Below, piece by piece: positions 1 through 11,500 of a DNA stretch of 64,000 nt; within the stretch, counting starts at the first letter, position 1, and the number at the start of each line of letters is the position of its first letter. The notes beneath the pieces were generated by a model that worked only from the letters and a program-made list of their open reading frames with translations, was not told where the DNA came from and searched no databases. Source of the DNA: Polytrichum commune (taxonomy: Eukaryota; Streptophyta; Polytrichopsida; Polytrichales; Polytrichaceae); NCBI GenBank assembly GCA_950295325.1, contig OX485806.1, positions 39,556,001-39,620,000 on the forward strand, given 5' to 3'. The position numbers and the translations under genes are program-made.

Positions 1-925
1 GTAAATATATATTGTATATAATTATAGTAAATATATACTGTATATATTTACAATAAATATATACTGTATATAATTACAGTAAATATTTACTGTAAATGTA
101 TACATATTTATATATTATATATTATATATTATATACATATATATTATATACATATATACTATATATTATATATTATATACATATATATTATATATTATAT
201 ACATATATATTATATACATATATATTATATACATATATATTATATACATATATATTATATACATATATACTATATATTATATATTATATACATATATATT
301 ATATATTATATACATATATATTATATACATATATATTATATACATATATATTATATACATATATATTATATACATATATATTATATACATATATATTATA
401 TACATATATATTATAAACATACATGTTACATATATTATATACATATATGTTACATATATTATATACATATATGTTACATATATTATATACATATATGTTA
501 CATATATTATATACATATATGTTACATATATTATATACATATATGTTACATATATTATATACATATATGTTACATATATTATATACATATATGTTACATA
601 TATTATATACATATATGTTACATATATTATATACATATATGTTACATATATTATATACATATATGTTACATATATTATATACATATATGTTACATATATT
701 ATATACATATATGTTACATATATTATATACATATATGTTACATATATTATATACATATATGTTACATATATTATATACATATATGTTACATATATTATAT
801 ACATATTATACATATTAATATTAATGTATTAATGTATTAATGTATTAATATATTAATATATTAATGTATTAATGTATTAATGTATTAATGTATTAATGTA
901 TTAATGTATTAATGTATATATAATA
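1..925. repeat. AT-rich minisatellite block
   Basis: Three simple-repeat phases follow one another. About 120-420 has a roughly 15-bp unit of the TATATACATATATAT type. 423-806 is 16 nearly exact copies of a 24-bp unit beginning ATGTTACATATATT. About 815-917 repeats the 8-mer TATTAATG. Open frames across it are artefacts of period lengths divisible by three. Confidence 0.95.
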
Positions 926-1254
926 TTAACTATCAACTAATATAATATTTATAATATTTACACACCTTTGAATTCGTAATTATTTCCATACCCATACACT
1001 TACAATTCCATAAATTGCAAAAAATTAAAAAGATTTTATAATATTCCAATAGATCCTAGAATATTCCAAAAAGATTCTACATTTACTAAAATTTTGTTGA
1101 TTTGGTCATTATACTATTCTAATCAACAAAAACATAGGCAGCAAACTGTTGATTTTTACAAAAATTCAAAAATCAGTGAAATCGGTCCTTGCAGTGCCCG
1201 GATCGACAAAGATCTGTTGATTTTTTGTTGATTTGGTCATGATTTTCTAGTAGT
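926..1254. mobile_element. CACTA-type terminal fragment (right end)
   Basis: The segment ends TTTTCTAGTAGT at 1243-1254. Read on the other strand this is ACTACTAGAAAA, one base short of the classic CACTACTAGAAAA terminus of En/Spm elements. The 160 bp before it contain repeated GTTGATTTGGTCAT and CTGTTGATTT motifs, as expected of a subterminal region. No matching left end is visible. It may be an older element or an end nested in the neighbouring one. Confidence 0.45.
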
Positions 1255-1748
1255 AACTCGGCAATCTGTGCGGTGTACACAGCCTTCCAACCCACCTTCA
1301 AGTACGAGGAGATCTGCGAGGATAATTAGGTCAGTTTGTGAGGAAAAAATGTTGCTGATTCGGAGCCTTCTGAAGACAACGAGGATACGGAGTCAGAGGA
1401 GGGGGAAGAGCCAGCCACACTGTCTCTACGAGTTAAGGGAAAGGTAACACTGATCAAGGCACATCTTGGGATACATTGTTTCTGTAGGCAATGTGAATTG
1501 TAGTTTCATGCAATACCAAACCCTAATCTCTCTAGTCACATCTGCCTGCAGTATGATTAGTTGTAGTCAAATATACCAAAAATCTGACTACATATAGTCA
1601 CATCTGCTTGCAGTATGACTAGTTGTAGTCATGTATACCAAATATATGACTACCTATAGTCACAACTGCCACAACTATGGCTAGTTGTAATCAGCATCTC
1701 CCCAAAATCTGACTACTCCCCAAAATTCAATGTTTATGTCATGTCCAG

Positions 1749-4315
1749 GAGCTGAAGACGTCAGAACCAGTACAGTGGATTGTAAGAAAACGTCCTTCCC
1801 AATCCACCCCTGAGTTCAGGGTTCCAAAGCGCGTCACCCAATCTGCACCACGTCCCACGAGTGCACCTGCCGTGAAGATGTCGCAGGCATCATGGCCAGG
1901 TGATTCAATGGAGCATGATTTCTACGAAGAGGAACCTCCAGTCGATGATGTGGCAATTCTATCATCAAATATTGATTATCGCGCTTCCGATTCAGAAGGT
2001 GATGCCCACGTGGATGCAGCCATGTCACTTGACTTGGAGATCAAGAAATTGAAGTTGCAGAAGTTGGAGTTGTTGAGTTTACAACGTCGACGACAAGGTG
2101 GACAACACGCGCATGCACAATACTCTGGAGGCAGTGCGCAACATGGGCACGGACATGGAAGTGAAAGGCTCGAGCAAGACACGGTGATGCGGAAGGAGGA
2201 CTCTGAGCTACGCAGTCGCAGACGAAAGGTGGAGCTGCAGTAGCAATTGGGAGTTCGGGAAAGAGAACACCGTGGCAAGAAGAGATACACAGTGGAGGTT
2301 GACATGAGAGGCCATATCTGCGGACAAAACAGGCCGTTGTGGATGACGTGCCTGCAGGGCCACGCACAAGATGTGGACTTTAGCGTCGACAACTATCACA
2401 TGCACAGCACAACAATGTTGCTCTCCATCAAGCAACGTGTTGACAACACCTTTGATTACGAGGGGGGACTTGGGCGAGTCACCGAGGAAGCATTCCACTC
2501 GTTGTTGAAAAACCAGTTGAAGACTAAGAGATATCAGCTGAAGAAGGCATTATTAGCTGGGAGGACAAAGCCTAAGCACATTCGTCAAGACCATTGGGTG
2601 AGCCTCTCAAAGCTGATTGTGGAGGAGAGGAAGGTAAAGGAGGCGGAGAAGCTAAAAGAGAACCGGACACAGTTGAAGAGGCCATCGATCTCAGCTCGGG
2701 ACTCAGATGGGCTTGCACACAATCTAGTAAGTTTTGGACCATCAACCTTTGTTTGAGGCAGTCAATGTTACCTTAATCTTTCATGATAAGATTCAATGAT
2801 CCATTTTGCAAGGGAAGACTATGTTGGTGCAGGCCATTGAATTGGAGAGGACTCTAACACGGCAAGAATTTGACTTGTTCATGCGAAAGGAAAAAGAGGC
2901 TGTAACTAGGAAGGCAGGTGGCAGCCATGTCTCCTCCATGTCACCAGGAGGAAGCAGATTTGATCGCAGCTCGCCGTCCAGCATACACTCGAAAATGGTG
3001 CCGGATAGAGATATACACAGACGCATGGATGGGTTAGAGGAGAGCCTGAAGTTGATATTAGCTGCCTTGAAGATTCCACAGGCAAACGCAGTACCTCCTC
3101 CAAATGTACAGGTGGAAGGTGGAGCTGCAAGCAGCTCAGCAGAGAACGTGGACAAAGATAATATTGTCCCTGAACGTGGAAATAACAGTGGAGGGGAGAA
3201 AATGAAGAATGAGCTGAAATTTGACGACGTTGTCTGCAGTGAAAATGTATGTTGCAGAGGTCTGAGATACATAATCAATGGTTAATCACAGTTTAAGTTT
3301 AGGTGTTTTTGTGCTCGTTGCCTATGAACCTCAAAGTTCCGAGTTGCTTATGACTAGTGCTAGTGAAGTTTATGGAGACTATGACTAACATTAGTCATGT
3401 TCTAGACTATTTGTGACTAACTTTAGTCAGAAAATTCCCTTTAACATTGACTGTCACTGCATGACTGACTATGGTTGATCTAAGGATTCCAAAGAAATCT
3501 CTGATGGAAGAGAGGGCATGCAGATGGAAGAAGTCAGCAAAGGGAAGGAAGATGTGGACGACGTTGCTTTGACGTCCCTCCCGAAGCCTCGTCCACCTGG
3601 TGAGAAGAAAAGAAGGATCATTAAGAGTCAAAAGCTGGAAATCATGGGGGGTGAGCAGAAAATACTCCGGACTGAGAAGGGTACCACCAGCGAGCGGAGG
3701 AGAAAGGAGAAGGGGTCCTTGGACGAGGGGGAGCAAAGCCGGTCTTCGAAGGGATTCCCAGTTGTTGGGCAGAGGAAGACACGGGGACAAGCTGCAAAAC
3801 AGAAGCAATCAAGCAGTCATGTTGTCTCGGCCCCAGATAGGAAAGAAGACAAAATGGGGGCTCACCAGGAGAAAAACACATCAAAGGTAAGGAGACCCAA
3901 CGCATTGCACATTTGGTGTTTTCTTAAAGTGCATGAATAGTCTTAATGGCAATCCTCATTCCTTTATTTACAAGTGTTTGTGTTATTGCAGATAAGCGGA
4001 CAAAAGGATGAAGGCTCATCGACCTCAAAATTTTGCAAGGGCGACGTTGTTGAGATCATGGGTGTTGCAGATGGGGAAGAAGAAGAGGTGGTTGGTATTG
4101 GAAAAGTGGTTAACCTGGAAGGGTCCAAGTTGCATGGGGTCACAATTCCAGAAGGGTGTGTCTCAGTGGAAGTGTAAAAGAGCAAACTCGACGAGTACCT
4201 TCTCTATTGCAGCGTAGATTTGGACGACCCACTGATCACGAAAATGGGACAAACAGTAGGCAGCTTTATATTGTGGCCCACCCAATTCCTAAAGCATCCA
4301 TGTGAACTTAATTAG
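1749..4315 (+). pseudogene. CACTA TNPA-like transposase protein (Transposase_24), two in-frame stops
   Basis: Exons fit at 1749-2726, 2833-3246, 3485-3886 and 3992-4315 with GT-AG junctions; an acidic upstream exon ends at 1443. The first exon contains GGLGRVTEEAFHSLLKNQLK and then HWVSLSKLIVEERKVKEAEK followed by KENR, the conserved W..L and K.N+R pattern of the plant Transposase_24 family. The last exon, CKGDVVEIMGVADG to VGSFILWPTQFLKHP, resembles the C-terminal domain of such CACTA proteins. The frame is interrupted by TAG at 2241-2243 and TAA at 4175-4177, with protein-like sequence continuing in the same frame after each. The family protein binds element ends; this copy is probably non-functional. 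Confidence 0.7.
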
Positions 4316-4439
4316 GCTAAAATAGGGCACGATTCAATTTGGTTTAAACAATGTAGATATTAGAGCTTCACTGTGATTGTAGTGATCGATTGAATTTAGC
4401 GGACTATATGTATTCATTTAGTGTTCAGTGAACTTTTTG

Positions 4440-5277
4440 GGTCTGATGAGTATGTTATATGATCCAAGCTGACTACATGTAGTCATTAGCTCTAGTCACA
4501 TGTTTGAAAACAATGACTATATAAACAAAGGTTGACTTTTTGTAATTTTTGTCAACATTGTTCTCATATGTCGCATCTATATCATCATATCGTTGTGCGT
4601 GATCCTGAATGTATCTAAAGTTCTGACTACCATTTCACATACGAAGTAGTAACGTAACTGGAAATGATGACCAGTGATTAGGAAGCATACGCAATTTTTT
4701 TAAGTGGAAGACTATGAGTAATCGTTTTTTCTGGACTGAAAACAATCGAGAATCAGTCAGAAACCAATATTTTGTTTTTAAATGTGACTAGTTGTAGTCA
4801 TCCGGCACTACTGGATATAGTCACAACATCTCAAATGTTTACCAACACATGTGAATGGATGACGAGCCTTAAGAATTTCAAAACTACATCAATGACTAAT
4901 TGTAGTCATCACGATCATATTCTGCAACCACTGGCAGTCATGTTATGAGAACCACGTTTCATGACATTTTAGTCATTGAGTTGAAGAAGCTGACTAAATG
5001 CAGTCAAATAATTATGACTAATACGAGTCACATATTTGTGACTATAAATAGTCACATTTGACGGGCTGCCCAGAATCGAGAACCCAAAAATATTTCGGGA
5101 ACGCGCCATTGGGAAGTTGGGAACGTATGCCCGCAGATATGACTGTAGTCCTATTTCAAAATCTGACTTGTCCGTTATGACTGGGTTGATGACTAAAATG
5201 GGTAGTAGTCATAAGGTCATTTATGCCCGTTTTTAATCACAAAACCCAGTCATATTTTGCATGTTTTCCTAGTAGTG
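4440..5277. repeat. CACTA subterminal GACTA/TAGTC repeats
   Basis: Many short inverted and direct copies of (T)GACTA and TAGTCA occur, often as palindromes with a 3-6-bp spacer. The same motif is scattered through the element's introns (about 1535-1700 and 3350-3475). Subterminal motif arrays of this kind are transposase-binding sites in En/Spm elements; the binding here is inferred. Confidence 0.75.
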
Positions 5278-5375
5278 TTTGGACATTTGTGTAGCTAAGT
5301 GTATGAGCATAGAGATCACAAATGCCACATCTACATACATGTAGCTTAACAGAAGGGTTTTGGGTTCTACTGCAG

Positions 5376-7415
5376 TACCCAGTTTATTTTGCGTACGAGG
5401 ATGAAAACCTGCAGAGCATTCTGAAGGAGGTGGCAGCGAATGATGCAACAGGGAGGCCTGTGACAGCCACAACTGGAGGGTATGTGGAGGGACCCTGCTC
5501 AAATTGAATATTTTTGCTTTCCAAAATTCTCATTCTTCAAGGTTCCCTTCCTCTCTACAAAAAAGCTTAGGCTTATGATGAGCTTTATAGATATGATTTA
5601 TGAGAGCTAGAATTGGTATGTAATGTATCACATTTTGGATATTTTGCAGGTACAAGCTGGTCATACCTGTTGCCGATGCCAAGAAGCTAACAGCACCAAC
5701 TTTGACAAATATCCAAGTAGGTCCTGGTCACATTTTATTTCTAACTTGCTTGATGAAAACCATGGATGCTGCTATTAAGTGAGTGACTTGTGGCTAGTTA
5801 ACATGTCTTTATTGTTGTAAAGGTCCACTTCATGAGGGTCTACTCTAAAAGTTTGAGTTTTAAATCGTTTTCTACTCTAAATGAGTGGAAGCATAAATTC
5901 TATAGATTTTGATGGACTGAACCTTTTAGCTGTCTTAATTTGTAATAGTGGATGTTACTAATGGTTTGGTGTGATTTTTTGTACACCATATAATTGCTTT
6001 TTCTATTTCTCTCAGCAGTCAATTTGCATTGAGTGTTGGAAATAAAGTGAGCTAGCTGTTATATTGTGTTCATTGAACATTGTGGGAGTGAACATCCATG
6101 GTGGTATGGTGGTGCTATTAAATATGATGGGTTGAAGGGCTGGAGTTGTTCAATTAATGCTGGTCTGAAGCACATAAGAGTCTCTAGAGTTTTACACAGT
6201 AAGGTCTACTATTATTCTGTTCGTTGCAAAAAATGTTGAGAAGCTTCCTGGATATGCAGGGGTGGCTGCTTGGGTTGCGAGCTGAGGGTGACGATTCCAT
6301 TCTCCCAACTATTGCTATTGTGGCATCTTATGACACCTTTGGAGCAGATCCTGTAAGTTGCAATAACTCACTGCACTGGAAATCATGTACGGACTCCAAG
6401 GCAGCAACTGCTAGCAGGTGTAGAGCCAATGTTTGTACAAGGTTGCATCTTTGAATGTTCTTGTAGAGCTGAAGAGTGTCAAATGAGCAGGTTGACTGCT
6501 TTCTCACTTGTGTTTGTGCTCCAAGCAAAGTAGTAGGGAAGGTTTTATAGTGATTATTGCCGAGTGCAGGCCCTCTCTGTTGGAAGCGATAGTAATGGAA
6601 GTGGAGTTGCTGCCTTACTGGAACTAGCCCGTTTGTTTTCACGGCTATATGCCAACCCAAAGACACGAGGTCGGTACAACTTGCTGTTTGGCTTGACATC
6701 TGGGGGACCTTACAACTACATTGGTTCCAACAAAGTGAGTCTTCCTTCACATTTTGCACTATTGGTCTAGCAGTTACTGTGGCATTCCACACATATGCTG
6801 CAATTGTTTTCTATAGTGCGCTTTGAACTTTGTGATCCACTAGTTTTCTATATCAGTGAATGGAAGGCCTTAAGACTTGACTCAGTTTGTGGTGGAGCTA
6901 AGACTTTGTGGACCATAGTAGCTTCTTATGTAGAGTCTGACAGTGTTTTGGAGTGATGTGCAGTGGGTACGGGACTTTTGATCAGCGAGTTACAGAGACC
7001 ATGGAGTATGCATTGTGCTTGAGCACTCTGGGTTCATCGAGTGATAAGCTGTGGTTGCATGTTTCTAAGCCTCCTGAAAATGTTCTCATCAAAGAGATTT
7101 TTAACATACACTCTTGCTCTTTATTCCAATCCACATATTTTTGCACCGCTTATGTTGCAATAGCTAGAAATGTTGAAGTGGCAGTAGGTTTACAGACCAA
7201 TTTTGGGTATGTTGCAGAGTGAGGAGTGTCAGTAATGAGGGATTGGTCATGCTCATGTGCATTTTTAAACAGTTTATTAAGTTAGTAGTAGTAATGTTTA
7301 CCATAGAAGTTATTCATTTCTTCTTCCTGCTGCTGCTTTCTATTCAAGATATTGTATAGTAATACAACAGGTGTGATATGTGGACAATGTTTTGCAGGAG
7401 ATAGAGAATGGCTCG
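5376..7415 (+). pseudogene. NCLN: Nicalin (nicastrin-like ER membrane protein), 5' part of a broken copy
   Basis: Nicalin is an ER membrane protein of the nicalin-TMEM147-NOMO (BOS) complex. Exons are 5376-5479 (YPVYFAYEDENLQSILKEVA), 5650-5716 (YKLVIPVADAKKL), 6260-6352 (GWLLGLRAEGDDSILPTIAI then VASYDTFGADP), 6570-6734 (ALSVGSDSNGSGVAALLELA) and 6964 to about 7109 (DKLWLHVSKPPENVLIKEIF). The fifth exon has one extra T in the run at 6976-6980 that shifts the frame after WVRDF, and it lacks a clear donor. Upstream exons for the signal peptide are not in the window. The next exon is split by the 17-kb transposon starting at 7416 and resumes at 24549; no exons for the C-terminal half and membrane anchor were found. 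It is either a dead copy or a host gene disrupted by insertion. Confidence 0.85.
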
Positions 7416-7417
7416 GG
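7405..7417 (+). repeat. 13-bp direct repeat flanking the 17-kb element (left copy)
   Basis: AGAATGGCTCGGG occurs here and again at 24549-24561, immediately outside the two inverted termini. The right copy continues into nicalin coding sequence. It is read as the target-site duplication. Mutator-like elements usually make 8-11 bp, so one or two of the 13 bases may belong to the element end. Confidence 0.8.
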
Positions 7418-7500
7418 GAAAGTTAGTATGCGAGCGGAGAGCGGAGAGCGGAAAGCGGAGAGCGAAGACCGAAGAGCGGAGAACTCAATTTGAGACATGA
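7416..7500 (+). repeat. Left terminal inverted repeat of the MULE
   Basis: GTATGCGAGCGGAGAGCGG begins at 7427 and is followed by further GAGCGG/AAGCGG hexamers to about 7480. It pairs with the complement of 24455-24548. The hexamer repetition makes exact alignment ambiguous. Confidence 0.7.
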
Positions 7501-7789
7501 AATGAGAGAGAAATTGCACCTATAACCGCGGGATTGAGGGAAAAATGTTGAACTATTTTTAGAAACTTTGGAGAGTTATGGACTCTATTACCGTGGAAAT
7601 AAAGTAACATTTCCCTATTCATAAAGTTAATAGATTTTTGAAACATAGAAATATTAAAATAAAATACAAAATTAGGGCTTACATCACTATGATGTCACAA
7701 TTATAATTACCAAAATGGTGTACTATATTTTATATTACGGTAAATTAAATAATATTTACTATTTGAACGTGACATGAAGGAGGTTGGCG

Positions 7790-8245
7790 AAAAAAATTCT
7801 CCACATACAGTCCACCCTCTATTACTGTTACACCTATAAGTGTTAACCATTTCCAAACGTTCACTTTATTCTACTCCCTACATATTGCACACTATAAATG
7901 TTAAACCTGTTAATTGTTAACAAAACGGTGTTCCCTTCTTTGTAAATTTGACTCTATAAATGTTAACGAGTGAAATACATTCATAATTCACCCATGATTT
8001 GTAAACTTGATATTGAATAAAGTTTTGATTGGGTTTGCAATTTTGTGTATGATATTCTCTCACAATTACTCTTCACAATTGCTTATAGTTAGGACATGTT
8101 AAGATTTGCATATTGTTCAAAGAAGTAATTTTATAATTGTTAACTGTTAACACCTTTATACATGTAAAGTTCGATCCACTCCCGAGGGTTAACATTTATA
8201 GAGGGTGAACATTTGAGGGTGAACATTATAGATGGTGAACAAAAA
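7790..8245. repeat. Inverted-repeat (MITE-like) segment with GTTAAC motifs
   Basis: CTCTATAAATGTTAAC at 7952-7967 is matched exactly in inverse orientation by GTTAACATTTATAGAG at 8188-8203. Looser inverted similarity extends to the edges (CCACCCTCTATTACTGTTAC against GGTGAACATTATAGATGGTG). No coding potential is seen. It lies in the non-coding left arm of the MULE, downstream of the methyltransferase-like gene. Confidence 0.5.
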
Positions 8246-8584
8246 TGAAGAATGCAATGCGGGTAGTATGAATTGGAGTGTGTTGGGTGGTGTGCAACAA
8301 GTATTATTGAATACTTATGATTCAAGGAAACAAGGAGGAGGTGTGTGAGGCAACAACTTTTTATTGGAGTGGGTGGATGCTACATTGTTTTGTGACTAGC
8401 GGTTAAGATTGTGAGAAGATGGTGGACTAAATTCTCTTTGGAGTATGACGACCACCAAGTGAAGCGTGATTTGAGAACAACGAAAAGATGCATTCAATGA
8501 GATAATTGGAATATTGAAATCCACACAACACTTTATAAATCCAAATACCGATAAATCAAACCAACAAATCAATCAAACCCAAAA

Positions 8585-11500
8585 TCAATCAACCATGAGG
8601 TCGTCACTACTAGATTCCCTACTTCCAAAGATACTACCCTCATGGCCGCCCTCATCTGAAGTGGAATCTAAGCTATGGCACTCATTATCCACCTCCGCAG
8701 AATGCTCGAAGAAGTCTAAGGCACGGGGGTCATAACGTGGAGACGGGGAACTAGCTTCGGTAGGAGAAGGTTGTGCCGCTAGTACCATCGCCATATCATG
8801 GGCATAGATAGGCAATGTGAATCCCATGGTGGGAGTACCCAACACATCCGCTCCAACGCCAAGTCTGAAAAAAAACACGATAAATGTAAGAAAGAGGATG
8901 GAAAGTGTAAAAGCTGAATGGACAAAGAAAATAAGCGAAGAAGGTCATCATACTCACTTACTGCGAGGGCTCTGGCCTCGATCGCTTCAAGGCCGGCGGC
9001 CTCTTCTGCGTGCCTTGTGAAGCCTGCGTGGAAGCAACAACAATGGATGGAGCCTTCACCGTAGGCTGAACACTCTTAAGTGGCTTAAGGACACGGTTGA
9101 AGGTGTCCTCGTCCTCCTCAAGAGCAACGATATGGCGCCCAAGCTGCCTGCATGCATGGATAGAAGTCCCTGTTGCGGAGGAAAGGTTAGCAAAGGAAAA
9201 AAAAACAAACTTAGAAATTGAAAACTAGGATATGTTGGCAAGTGAATTAGGACATACCAACGCCTGCATTAATGTCCACCACAACCTGTCCAATGTCCGT
9301 AGTGGCCATGATCAAGGAGGACATGAAAGAAATATCTTTCTCCCGGGGACCACGCCAAGCTTTGGAGCCGTCCATGAGAGGAGTTGCGGTATAATTCATA
9401 ATCGCATCATCCATGTCGAGCTCAATGCCAAGAGCCTTGAGCTCATTGGCATCGCGAAGGCGAAATGACGAGTGCCGGGGCCGCTTATCAAGGTCAGATC
9501 CAATTGTTTTGGTGGCACGAACAAGTAGTACAACTTGGAAGAGGTTGGTGGTCTTGTCCTTATGCTTAGCTGAATGTAGGCGAAGACGGTTGACTCCCAG
9601 CCACTCCTTGAAGATCGTGAACCCAAAAGCAGCGAAGTGGTCTTCAATGCTCTCCCTGAAATCACCATTGTCATCTGGATGAAAGAGGAGGAGAGCTCCA
9701 TCGTCATGCAGGATCTCGTCCGCGAAATCGAAGAGTTCACCAATAAAATCGGAATCCAATGCATTCCAGGAAGGCACACTATAGGAAGGATCGGAGACAT
9801 TGGGTACCGGCAGGTTCTCCGGGAGGTCGGCAATGACAAGATCAGCCATGCCCACATCTGACCTCGCAACGCCTAGAGCTCTCCGCGGATAGGAGGGTGG
9901 AAGAGAAAGAATGAAGTTGGAAACATCCTGAAAATGACGACGTTGATGAAGAATAGAGGCATTCAAGATGCATTCTGAAACAACTGGAGGACGCCTAGCA
10001 GATGAAAGAACGGGCGGAGGAGGCGGCCTGGAAAGAGTAGGAACTTGACTAAGAGTTGTAGTGGATGCAACTGCCGCCTCAGGTGAAGCAGGGGGATCAT
10101 CCTCCACAGTCTTCAGCTTCCTCGCGCGCTTCTTTAGTGAAGACTCGTCTTGAGTCGCACGCTTCCTCCTCTTGGACTTCTGAGTGTTGGGCTCATCGAG
10201 AGTCGCAACAACCTCATCCGCCTCCGGAAGCTGACTCTCTAGAAGAACAACCTCATCGCTTTGAGAAGGTGGCTCTCCACCGGAGAGCCGAATCTTCAAG
10301 GCCGCCTCCTCATCCGGCTGCCACGTCCTCTTACACTCCAAGTACCAGCAACACTCGCGGAGATGCGGGAGGGAGAAGTTGCGCTTTTGAGCCGGGGAAA
10401 AAATGAAGGTGGGCGAAGAGGAATCCGACCATGCATCCAGAAATGGAGGAAGCTTCTTCAAAGCCTTCTTCTTGAAAAGCTCGTGCTTGATGTACCTTCA
10501 CAACCAAGGAGTGAGGCCAATAAGCAACTTAGAAAACAACTAGTTTGATATAAATGAGAACAAAAGATGGCCCAACTAACTTACCGGAAAATTAAGCGCT
10601 TGACAATGTTGTCAGCGCCTTTGACATCCTTCCACCACGTCCCCTTTCCATAGATATCTGACCCTGAGAAGTGACCAATGAACGCCTTATCCCAAAGGCA
10701 AATTCGCCACTTCTCCAAGTAATCCGGCAACGAATCAACTTCCACGTCTCCATCAAGCCCACCCAATGCACTTAGTATATCCGGTAACTCCTTGACCGCA
10801 GCATCCTCTAGCTGTGAAGGAATTCAAGGCGAACATGAGAATTGGCACAAAATGAAGAATTGAAAGGTAAGCAAAGAAAATAGGATAGACGTACCCCTGC
10901 CCAGAACGCTGCTTTATTGAGCCAAGATTTCAAGTTGTCCTCGCTTGCAGGACTTTTGGGAAACCGGATAGCTTCACGATTGAAACTTCCACTGTTCCAC
11001 CACTTAAGCCAACGGGCTTTATACTCTGGCTCGACAGCGGCAGTGGCAATGAGTTGCAATTTCTCCAATGTCATCTCAATCTTTTGAGAATGGTGGGCGC
11101 TATAATGCCTAGTAATCTGAAACAAATGCAATCAAAATAGAAGGCCAAGTAAATTTTAGAATGTTTACTGAAAAAATGCTGCAAAGAATGCAAGCAATAC
11201 GAAAAGCATAATTCCAAATTGGATGACAAGGAAATTACCTCATCTAGGAACTGTTTTCCAAGGGCAGGGTTTGCGATCGACTGTTGTTTGTTGAACTTGT
11301 GCCCAAGTTCCTCAGACGTCTTCTTAATTACAGCGTCCAATACATCACTCAACCCCTTCCCTGACTGCTCATCTAGAGGCACTTCCTCCTTGAAGATTTG
11401 GGCCGCCTCATCTACCGCATCGGCTATCTCTTGCTGGACATGTATTCTAAATTGTTAGACCATGACTCAAAGTAATGAATGCGAAGTAGGAGCTTGATGA

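Larger units (their letters stand above)
1255..5277 (+). mobile_element. Degenerate CACTA (En/Spm) element
   Basis: The right end is CCTAGTAGTG at 5268-5277; its complement CACTACTAGGAAAAC is a standard CACTA terminus. The 840 bp before it are packed with GACTA...TAGTC motifs in both orientations, for example GACTACATGTAGTC near 4471, which is typical of transposase-binding subterminal repeats. The interior carries a multi-exon TNPA-like gene. The left terminus was not found, so the left edge given here is only where coding-like sequence starts after the neighbouring end. The element lies upstream of nicalin exons on the same strand, probably inside a nicalin intron. Confidence 0.7.

Noticed and set aside
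96-818. Long open frames of Tyr/Ile/Leu repeats on both strands
   Set aside because: They are direct translations of AT minisatellites with 15- and 24-bp units and have no start context or composition of a real protein.
6976-6980. Shared cause for single-base homopolymer insertions in nicalin and the kinase (29143)
   Set aside because: Sequencing error was considered, but the kinase also carries three in-frame stops and other shifts, so ordinary pseudogene decay explains it better.
7130-7222. Continuation of nicalin exon 5 through NVEVAVGLQTNFGYV
   Set aside because: It slightly resembles the nicalin segment that should follow, but the true counterpart with LKHKKINIS is found after the MULE at 24549; this stretch is probably intron.
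9396-9869. 157-aa frame overlapping the methyltransferase-like exon on the same strand
   Set aside because: It is a shifted frame of the real exon; the 404-residue frame has the domain motifs and consistent splicing.
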